A DNA stretch of 64,000 bases from Pseudomonas putida (GTDB lineage: Bacteria > Pseudomonadota > Gammaproteobacteria > Pseudomonadales > Pseudomonadaceae), in contig CP047152.1 of assembly GCA_041879295.1 (NCBI GenBank), positions 5,213,501-5,277,500 on the forward strand. The letters run 5' to 3'. Position numbers and translations under genes: made by a program. Shown piece by piece: positions 23,540-31,175 of this stretch (position 1 is the first letter of the stretch; each line of letters opens with the position of its first letter). A model generated the notes under the pieces. The model was not told where the DNA came from, made no database searches, and was given only the letters and a program-made list of their open reading frames with translations.

Positions 23540-26500
23540 CTAGGCGGCTACGGCAATCGTCGAGTCGATGCGTTGAACCGACATATCACCAATTAGCGCA
23601 GGCCCCGCAGGTTCAGGGGCGAACGCAGCCATTGCGTCAACAAGATTCCCCAGGCTCGGTAGCGAGTGCTCGACAGCAAACAGCGATGACCCTGCTGAAA
23701 GGGCGGAAATTTCTGGCACGGCAACCGCTTCAGATGTGACCATTGCCGGCTGCGCAAAGATAAAGTCCTCCGCTGTCACCTGCGCAACTTCGAGCGCATC
23801 CAGGTACAGCATCTTCACAATACCTTCCTGCCCCGGCACTGCCTGAGTATCAACGGCTACACCGTGGATCTGCGCAAAGTCATTGAGTTTGAAGCGCTGG
23901 ACTTTGCTGACGTGCAGATCCTCGAAGCGACTGATGCCTACCTGGGTCAGGTCAATCTTGTCGATACCGTGTCGGAACCCCCGAAGGGTGTTCTTGTAAT
24001 CGCTCACACCTTCTTGTTTTGTCACCAGAAACACGCTGGGCGCAACCGTCGGCGGGGAATATATCGTGCCTGCCAACGAAGCCACCAACTGCCCGGATGC
24101 GTCACTGGCAAGCGACACGCCACCTGCACCACCGGTAAGCAGAACATTTGCGTTGACAGGCGGGGTCGTCTGCTCTTCAGGGCTGCCCTCGAAATAACCT
24201 GGTGCAGCGGTGAAAGCGTCAAGGAAACGGAAGTTCGCTGACCGCAGTTCAGCAATCGTAGTGTCCGCAATCGTCAGCTTCTGCCCACTGCCAAGGTCGA
24301 GCACAGTCGAATTGCCGTCCTGTTGCATCTGCAAGTCAGCAAACCCTGAACCACCAAAGCCGACCAGGTCGATCACCTCACGCGAAGTCTCGAACTGCTT
24401 GAGTACATCGTTACCGCCTGCACGCCTGTGGATGACAAAGCGGTCGGTACCCTCACCCCCCTTGAGGAGATTGTACCCACGGCCACCATCCAGTAATGCC
24501 CCGGCGGGCCCGGCGATCAAGGTATCGTCGCCATCACCACTGATAAGGTTTTGCACCGAGCCAGAGGTTATGGTGAGCGCCGCACCGGCAATACTGGCGC
24601 TGCCGCTGGCCAGATCCACCGAGATACTGCGACTTACTGCAGCCGCGTTCAACGTATTGCGCCCGCCAGCGGTGCCGCTGATGGCATCGTCAAGCTTCGC
24701 GCGCCCTGGGTTTTCTGCCACCAGGTTCGCGTAGTCGTCGGTGAAGTAATAGACATCATCGGTGGTGCCGGGGCTGCCGACGAGGCGCAGCGTCCAGCGA
24801 TCAAGCGTTAACGGTAAGCCAGCAACAGCATTACGCACCTCGAGTTTCCACTCCCCAGCCGAGCGCTCTGCGCGATGATGGGTCGACATGAACCCATATT
24901 TGAACGCCCCTGAACGCGAATCGCCCAGATCGTCATCACCCGAGCCCGGCGCCTTGCCTGTGCGATCGAGCAGTACGCTGCGCGTGCCGCCAGGCGACAC
25001 CAGCGTGAGCGTCATGTCGCCAAGGCGGCCGACCATCGAGTGGACATCGACCTCCACATGCTCCACCAGCAAATCAGCCGGCAGGGTCAAAGACAAAGTC
25101 GCAACCTGTCCCGCCGCAACCTGTTGAGCCACTGGTTCACTGCTGGCTGTCAGCAGCCGTTCATTGGCCTTGGTCGCCCGGCTCCCCCAGGACTCGGCAA
25201 GGCGCACCGCGGCGCGGGCGTCGATCATGCCAAAGCCATAGTCGTGGCTGGCGTGCATGCCACCGCCATTCCAATTGCGCCCTGCGTTGTAAGCCCATTG
25301 GGTTGATGCGTCATCCACTTTGCGCGCAGACAGTGCGAGGATCTGCTGAACATCCCGGTAACCCAACCCCGGGTTGGCCTGCAACATCAACGCCACCACG
25401 CCTGAGACGATCGGCGCGGCGAAACTGGTGCCCTGAGTCGTGCTGTAGGCGCTGCCGACCGACGCACCGCGCTCCGCTTCAAGGCTGACGCCACTGGATA
25501 AAACATGGCTCCCCGGTGCAGCGACCAGCAAGCTGGAGCCTGGATTGGAAAAGGGTGCCGTGGCAGCTTGCAGTACCGAGAGGTCTGCCTTTGCGTTGAT
25601 GGCCGCCACTTCAATGGCGTGGCGGTTGTTGTTGGTCAGCGAGCCCTGTGCATTACCGCCTTTATGGCGCTGGTTGCCACCAGAGGCGACGACGATGGTG
25701 CCTAGCCCGCCACGGCCGTTGGTGGCGGCAAGCGTAGTGCTGAATGCCAGCGCCAGAGCAGTATCGACTTTTCCTTCTGGAACATTTGTGAGTCCGAAGT
25801 CCGTTTTGAAACCCCAACTGTTGTTGGCTATGTCGTAGTTGACCATTTGCCCCAGATTGGTCAGGTCATCGCCTTTGTTGGCCAGGTAGTGCCCGCCGAT
25901 CTTCGCCTCATATGCGATGCCGATCCCTCCTTGATCATTGCGCGCGCCAACCATGACCCCAGCCACTTGAGTGGCGTGATTGGACGCCAGAGCGGGCAGC
26001 GTGCCATTAGTGCGTTGAGTTTGTAGCCAGATAGGATCGATATTCGGCTTGAGATCGGGGTGCCCGATGTCGAAGATTTCCGGTGCCACGGCAAACTCCC
26101 CACCCGGCTCGAACTGCCCTATCCTCACCCCCTTGCCCGTGAAGTCACGCCATACCGGCGCGACATTGATCTCGTCCAGGTACCACTGCCGCCCCGACAG
26201 CGGGTCAGCGGGGGATTGTTCATGGCGCAACGTTACCGTTGCCCGCAAGGGTGCTGATGCAGCACTGCCCACTTCGGTCACACTCATGGACGCATTGCCG
26301 GCAGCATCGACCAAGTCGTAGCGGAAACTGACATCACCGTCATGGCCTGGCAACGGCGTGACCTCCACATCACCCTGCTCATTCAGCCGCACTGTTGCAC
26401 CCTTGCCAGCGCTGACTGAGGCGATGCGCAATGGCCCGCTGCTGCCAAGTGGCTGGTCATTGCCCAGCAGCGCCGTTGCAGGGACTATCAGCGCCGTGTC

Positions 26501-28951
26501 AGTGGTGGCGAATGTAGCCAGTTGCTCAGGCGAGAGCCTGTCGCCGATTGGCATGGCGCCCCCGCCGAGAAGATCGATGGCAGCAATGTCGGCGAAGCTG
26601 AGTTTCTGGATGTTGCTCAAGCTCAGACGGCCATCTCGTCCCGCCACGGTGTCGGTGATCAGGTGGCCCGATTCGGTACGTGTGATCAGGTACTCGTCGT
26701 GAGCACCATGCAAACTGACCAGGTTGGTGCCCGCGCCTCCGTCAATCGTGGCATCGCCGCGTCCGGCCTCGATCACGTCATCGGCAGCACCGCCCGTAAT
26801 CCGATCAGCGCCACCACCGGCGTAAATGATACTTCCGCCCGCCGAGGCCTGAATGCGATCCCCCTTGGGGCCCGCATAGATCACCGACTTGCCGGTACCG
26901 CCAATGATGTCGTTACGGCCCGTACCGCCAACCAGCACATCGTTGCCGCCACCGCCAATCAGCAAGCTGTCGCCCGAGCCGCCCTTTATGAAAACTCCGC
27001 GTTGACCGCCGCTGGCGATGATGTCCTTACCCCGCCCGCCTTGCGCAATTGTCAGCCCGGCCTTGGCCATGTTCAGCCCAACGCCATGCTCCCCCACGAT
27101 CAGTGCCGTGTCGCGCCCACCATTGCCCTGCATGTTCGCCCAATCGTCGCTGGCACTGATCACGAATACATCGTCGCCCGCCCCGCCGTGATAGGTGTTG
27201 CTGCCACCGCCACCAACCAGCCAACTGCCCCCTGGGGCCGCGGTCAAGACATCATCGCCCGCGCTGCCGTACAGCGTCTGTACGCCGAGCGCTGCGGCGT
27301 CCAGCGTGCTGCCTTGAGCACTCTGGCTGATGTAGGCCCTTCGGGAAGTGGGCCCGCTTGACGAAGTCAGTAGAGTGCCACCCTCCTGGGCCTCGATCCG
27401 ATTACCGACGGTATCGGCGAGAAACCTCACCGCCAGTACTTCCCGGTCCTCACCATTAACAGTGAAAGCGCCTCGGGAAATGACCTCGTTACCCTGACGC
27501 ACCTCTCCTACCGGCTCGACCTGGCCGAGCCTGATCTGGCTAATGCCATGCTCCTGCAATGCCCTCAGCTCACCGGCATCGGCACGCCCGTCATGGTTGC
27601 CATCGACCCACACCTTCAATTGCGCCCAGATGGCGTCTTCAACGTTGATGACGCCATCGGCGTTGGCGTCGACACTTGCCAGGGCGGCGAAGCCATCCTT
27701 GAACGGTGTTTCACCAGAGCTGCCGTCGCTGCCTGCCTTGCCGCCGTAGTATTCGGAGAACAGCTGGCTGACGTTGCTCACCTGGCCGGTACCGTTGTCA
27801 TGCACCAGCATGCCGGTCAGCCGGTCTGCCCAGCCGGTGCGGCGCAGTGAACCACTGTTATCGATATCGAACAGTACGCCTTCCTCGATACCCGTCAGAC
27901 CAACGCCCTTGCCGCTGAGGTCGAGCAAGAGCGGGTCGACAAACGTGTTCACCGTGGTCATTGCTGCCAACCCGTTGAGTACCACGGCATTGCGCAGGCT
28001 GAAATCCGGTTGTTCATTGCCATCACGATAGAACTGAGCCAGATGCTGATTGGGTCGCACGTTGGGGTCGATCTGCAGCTCGCCAGGGCGAACACCACCG
28101 GTGGCCAAACTGCCCAACTGAGCGGAGGTGAAGTCGGTGTTGTCGAGGGTGCTGTCGGTGAATGCGATACTGTGGGTCAGGCGACGATCGACGTAGCCGT
28201 TGGAGACGTCATTGCGGATATCGTCCTGGCCTTGGAGGTCGCGGCGGGATTCGGTTGTGGGGGTGATTTCGATTTTGATTGAGGCGTCTGATGCACCTCC
28301 ACCTAAACCAGTATCTTGATGTATGAAAAAATCAACCAGTTTGTCGAAAGTAGTTGACGCAAGATCGAACCATCCCGTGGGTGCTTCGATATGATGAAAC
28401 CACTTTCTAGCAGCTCCAATTACCTCTTTTGAACCCAACACACTTTTTTGGCTCATAAAAGCATGGGTACGCCCTGCCAGCTCTAGCTCCTTCGCGGGAT
28501 CCCCCGCAGAGGACAAAACCAGTCCCCAATATATCTGTTTACTTTCTTCTGGCAATCCTAAAAATATGGGATAAAGGGTCCAAGCGCTTTCAGGATATCC
28601 GGAACCTTCAAATACTTGCTTATGGAAATTCGCTATAGCAGCTTGAGGTATTGGCCCTGAAACAAAACCATCCACCGCATGCGCCTTTAACGCATTCAGA
28701 TATTCCTTAGCCATATTAAAACGGATGGCTTCAACATCTTCATCGCGCATTGGCATACCCGCTTCTGCGGCTACGCCTTTCATGTAGTTTATCGCCGCCA
28801 CACCTGCAATGCTGTTCCCCCGAGCCACACCATTTGCGAGCACCGCATATTTATCACCTTTTTCGGCTAATTTATCATACATCGCCGACGGACCTTCTTT
28901 TGTTAACAACTCGCTTGCAAGCTCGATATCAGAATGGCTTAATTTCATCAT
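23540..28951 (-). CDS. Giant type I-secreted RTX protein with subtilisin-like protease and P domain
   Basis: This 1803-residue protein has no signal peptide, as expected for type I export. Segments in order: an unknown helical N-terminus (1-215), encoded by AT-rich DNA; an RTX-toxin-like EF-hand region with DPLLLDLSGKGV and LKVWVDGNHDGRADAGEL (about 335-475); glycine/Asp RTX repeats such as YGSAGDDVL and GGGGNDVLVGG (560-745); a cadherin-like stretch (800-910); an S8 protease (925-1250) with His992, Asn1093 and Ser1176 in TTQGTSFAAP; a proprotein-convertase P domain (1265-1395); and a second RTX region with DGDDTLIAG and a serralysin-like tail (1465-1803). The catalytic Asp position reads QFEPGG (Glu948), an oddity. 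The ribosome site AAGGAT overlaps the stop of the upstream gene, 5 bases away. Secretion is inferred from the adjacent HlyB/HlyD genes. The target is unknown. Confidence 0.9.
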   Translation of the reverse strand: MMKLSHSDIELASELLTKEGPSAMYDKLAEKGDKYAVLANGVARGNSIAGVAAINYMKGVAAEAGMPMRDEDVEAIRFNMAKEYLNALKAHAVDGFVSGPIPQAAIANFHKQVFEGSGYPESAWTLYPIFLGLPEESKQIYWGLVLSSAGDPAKELELAGRTHAFMSQKSVLGSKEVIGAARKWFHHIEAPTGWFDLASTTFDKLVDFFIHQDTGLGGGASDASIKIEITPTTESRRDLQGQDDIRNDVSNGYVDRRLTHSIAFTDSTLDNTDFTSAQLGSLATGGVRPGELQIDPNVRPNQHLAQFYRDGNEQPDFSLRNAVVLNGLAAMTTVNTFVDPLLLDLSGKGVGLTGIEEGVLFDIDNSGSLRRTGWADRLTGMLVHDNGTGQVSNVSQLFSEYYGGKAGSDGSSGETPFKDGFAALASVDANADGVINVEDAIWAQLKVWVDGNHDGRADAGELRALQEHGISQIRLGQVEPVGEVRQGNEVISRGAFTVNGEDREVLAVRFLADTVGNRIEAQEGGTLLTSSSGPTSRRAYISQSAQGSTLDAAALGVQTLYGSAGDDVLTAAPGGSWLVGGGGSNTYHGGAGDDVFVISASDDWANMQGNGGRDTALIVGEHGVGLNMAKAGLTIAQGGRGKDIIASGGQRGVFIKGGSGDSLLIGGGGNDVLVGGTGRNDIIGGTGKSVIYAGPKGDRIQASAGGSIIYAGGGADRITGGAADDVIEAGRGDATIDGGAGTNLVSLHGAHDEYLITRTESGHLITDTVAGRDGRLSLSNIQKLSFADIAAIDLLGGGAMPIGDRLSPEQLATFATTDTALIVPATALLGNDQPLGSSGPLRIASVSAGKGATVRLNEQGDVEVTPLPGHDGDVSFRYDLVDAAGNASMSVTEVGSAASAPLRATVTLRHEQSPADPLSGRQWYLDEINVAPVWRDFTGKGVRIGQFEPGGEFAVAPEIFDIGHPDLKPNIDPIWLQTQRTNGTLPALASNHATQVAGVMVGARNDQGGIGIAYEAKIGGHYLANKGDDLTNLGQMVNYDIANNSWGFKTDFGLTNVPEGKVDTALALAFSTTLAATNGRGGLGTIVVASGGNQRHKGGNAQGSLTNNNRHAIEVAAINAKADLSVLQAATAPFSNPGSSLLVAAPGSHVLSSGVSLEAERGASVGSAYSTTQGTSFAAPIVSGVVALMLQANPGLGYRDVQQILALSARKVDDASTQWAYNAGRNWNGGGMHASHDYGFGMIDARAAVRLAESWGSRATKANERLLTASSEPVAQQVAAGQVATLSLTLPADLLVEHVEVDVHSMVGRLGDMTLTLVSPGGTRSVLLDRTGKAPGSGDDDLGDSRSGAFKYGFMSTHHRAERSAGEWKLEVRNAVAGLPLTLDRWTLRLVGSPGTTDDVYYFTDDYANLVAENPGRAKLDDAISGTAGGRNTLNAAAVSRSISVDLASGSASIAGAALTITSGSVQNLISGDGDDTLIAGPAGALLDGGRGYNLLKGGEGTDRFVIHRRAGGNDVLKQFETSREVIDLVGFGGSGFADLQMQQDGNSTVLDLGSGQKLTIADTTIAELRSANFRFLDAFTAAPGYFEGSPEEQTTPPVNANVLLTGGAGGVSLASDASGQLVASLAGTIYSPPTVAPSVFLVTKQEGVSDYKNTLRGFRHGIDKIDLTQVGISRFEDLHVSKVQRFKLNDFAQIHGVAVDTQAVPGQEGIVKMLYLDALEVAQVTAEDFIFAQPAMVTSEAVAVPEISALSAGSSLFAVEHSLPSLGNLVDAMAAFAPEPAGPALIGDMSVQRIDSTIAVAA

Positions 28952-28956
28952 AAAAA

Positions 28957-29730
28957 TTATCCTTGTATACCATTAGAAGCCAAGAAGATTTTTACACGCG
29001 ATGCTATCTCACCCCACTCGCTCAATTCGTCCCATCCAAAATCAATCTTTACAATAGCTTTACTGTCCTCCAGCAAATATCTAAAATGACAGCGATGGTA
29101 TTTAGACCTATACTTACTCCAACTACACCTTCCAATTTGCTCCATGTACCCATTTCTTTCAGACCAGAAAATCATCCGTGGTGAATTGGGGAAAACGCTA
29201 TCAACACCTTCCACTCGATTCAAACCTAATTGTCTATCAAACACCTTGGCCTCTCGCTGCTTATGAGTTGCCTCGGAAATGAAAAAATCAAAGGTTTCGC
29301 GCAGTCCCCTCTCACCGGCGGGCCATGGTTCAATCGTCACTACGATTCCACTAAACGTCTCTGAGAAATAGTTTCCCGGCGTTAACTCAGGCCAGTTCAT
29401 GGCCAGACTTAAAGAATATAAATTTGATTCACACCCTCTATCAACGCCGCCAGCCCCTCTCTTATAACTTCCTTCATCCTCATATTCCGGCCAGAAAGGA
29501 ACATATTCGCTTGAAAACTCATACATAACACCGGACACCACACCACATACTTTTGGTGCAGGGGGTGCTACCGGCTTCGATTTCTCGCTTAAAGCAACAG
29601 TCGCCACTACTAAAGCAACACAGCTCGCGGGAAGACACAACGCGACGGCGGCGCTAACCCTCAGTGCATTCCATATAATTTCGTACAGCATTCTCCAGCC
29701 GTTTTTTTCTCGTAGCTGATTCGCGCCCAT
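28957..29730 (-). CDS. Membrane-anchored protein of unknown function, candidate partner of the giant secreted protein
   Basis: I do not recognise this 257-residue protein. It has one strong hydrophobic segment at about residues 24-47, then a Pro/Lys linker and a ~190-residue domain rich in Trp, Tyr, Glu and Cys (CGVVSGVMYEF, GCESNLYSLSLAMNWPEL, IGRCSWSKYRSKYHRCHF). The topology suggests an inner-membrane anchor with a periplasmic domain. The DNA is much more AT-rich than its surroundings (22 of 60 G+C in the row 29041-29100). It sits between hlyD (26-base gap) and the giant gene (5-base gap), so it is co-transcribed and probably translationally coupled. It could be an immunity protein, a chaperone or an accessory exporter part; the sequence does not decide. 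The start at 29730 has GAGG about 11 bases upstream. The ATG at 29691 has its purines too close. Confidence 0.75.
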   Translation of the reverse strand: MGANQLREKNGWRMLYEIIWNALRVSAAVALCLPASCVALVVATVALSEKSKPVAPPAPKVCGVVSGVMYEFSSEYVPFWPEYEDEGSYKRGAGGVDRGCESNLYSLSLAMNWPELTPGNYFSETFSGIVVTIEPWPAGERGLRETFDFFISEATHKQREAKVFDRQLGLNRVEGVDSVFPNSPRMIFWSERNGYMEQIGRCSWSKYRSKYHRCHFRYLLEDSKAIVKIDFGWDELSEWGEIASRVKIFLASNGIQG

Positions 29731-29756
29731 CTGTTATCGCCCTCACAAGTAATCAC

Positions 29757-31175
29757 TTAGCGCTCCGTTAAACTTTCCTGCACATGTCGCCGCAAAGGTC
29801 TTAGAAAATAACTTATAACCTTGCGCTTATCCGTAATAACCTCCGCACGCACTGACATACCCGCCGTCAACGGAACATCCTGTTTTCCTACACGCATTAT
29901 TTCCTTACCCAGGCGGACTCGAGCGCTATAAACCAACCCTCGCTTCTCATCTTCAATGGCATCGTCAGAAATACTCTCCACCACCCCCGGGACAACCCCG
30001 TACTGGGTAAACGTGAACGTCTCAACTTTCACTTCCACTGGCTGCCCGGGATATACAAAGCCGATATCTTTGTTCTCGACTTTCACTTCCACTTCCACCG
30101 GCTCGCCCGTCGGCACAATGACCATCAGTGTCTGCGCGGGTGTAACCACCCCGCCCTGTGTATGGATCGCCAACTGCTGGACGGTGCCGTCAACGGGGGA
30201 TGTCAGTACCTTGAGGCGATGCCGCTGCTCGGCCTTGTTCAACTCCTGCTCAAGGGTTGCAATGCGCCGTTGCGCCTCACCGTGAAGATCGAGCATGGCT
30301 CTGCGCAGTTGGGCAATGGCACCGCTGCGGCGGTGCTGAGCAGCAAGCCGTGCAGCGTTCAGTTCGTCGATGCGCGAGCGCTGGAGTGCCAGTTCGCGTT
30401 CCTGCTCCAGGCGGGCCTGCTCCTTTTCCAGGTAGGTGTGCTTGGCCACGGCCGATTCGCTGAACAACAGCTTGTAATCCGCCGTCAGTTGGCGGGTGAT
30501 CACCAACAGTTGCCGGAGCGCGTCAGCCCGGCCCTGGGCGGAACGGATTTCGGCAGCGCGTTGACCGATTTCGGCATCGGCCTGTTCCAGCGTGGCCTGC
30601 AACTCCAGGTATTGCCCCTCCAGCCAGCGCTGCGCGCCTGCCTGCTGCGCGGCCGTGGCCTGCGGTATCAATGGTGCCAGGGAGGCAGGTGCCACATCGC
30701 CGTCCAGCGCACTCAGCAGTGTGCTGGCGCGGGCCTGGTCGATCTGTGCAGCCAGCAGTTCGCTGCCCAGGCGCTTGATGTCAGCCTCGGTCAACTGCCC
30801 TTCCAGCTCGACCAGCACATCGCCTTTGCGCACCGGCTGGCCATCGACGACGTGGATCGACTGCACCACCGCGACCTCGCTGGCCTGTATCAACTTGCTC
30901 CTGCCACTGGGCACGATCTTGCCTTCGGCACTGGCGATGACATCGATCTCACCGATGCAAGCCCAGGCGAGCGCCAGCCCGATGAACATCAGCAGGCTCC
31001 ACTGCAGGTAGCGCGGCAAGGGATGCACTGGCGTTTCCTGCAAGGACAGTGCCGCAGGTAAAAAGGCCAGTTCGTCGGGCTCACGTACGGGGCCGTCCAT
31101 GCTCCGGCGCTTTCGCCATGCCGTTATCCACGCATCCCGGTAGCGCTCGGCAAGGTCCTTGAACGCCACACTCAT
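29757..31175 (-). CDS. HlyD-family type I secretion membrane fusion protein
   Basis: This 472-residue periplasmic adaptor links an ABC exporter to TolC. It has a short cytoplasmic N-terminus, one membrane helix at about residues 57-76 and a lipoyl/beta-barrel half-motif (GKIVPSGRSKLIQASEVAVV). A long coiled coil spans about 130-310. The conserved C-terminal HlyD block includes KVLTSPVDGTVQQLAIHTQG and VEVKVENKDIGFVYPGQ. The ATG overlaps the stop of the exporter gene by 4 bases. The last ~20 codons are AT-rich and border the atypical block downstream. Confidence 0.94.
   Translation of the reverse strand: MSVAFKDLAERYRDAWITAWRKRRSMDGPVREPDELAFLPAALSLQETPVHPLPRYLQWSLLMFIGLALAWACIGEIDVIASAEGKIVPSGRSKLIQASEVAVVQSIHVVDGQPVRKGDVLVELEGQLTEADIKRLGSELLAAQIDQARASTLLSALDGDVAPASLAPLIPQATAAQQAGAQRWLEGQYLELQATLEQADAEIGQRAAEIRSAQGRADALRQLLVITRQLTADYKLLFSESAVAKHTYLEKEQARLEQERELALQRSRIDELNAARLAAQHRRSGAIAQLRRAMLDLHGEAQRRIATLEQELNKAEQRHRLKVLTSPVDGTVQQLAIHTQGGVVTPAQTLMVIVPTGEPVEVEVKVENKDIGFVYPGQPVEVKVETFTFTQYGVVPGVVESISDDAIEDEKRGLVYSARVRLGKEIMRVGKQDVPLTAGMSVRAEVITDKRKVISYFLRPLRRHVQESLTER

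Noticed and set aside
29691..29730. Alternative start of the 257-residue protein at 29691
   Set aside because: GGAG lies only two to three bases before that ATG, too close for normal initiation; the start at 29730 was kept with moderate confidence.
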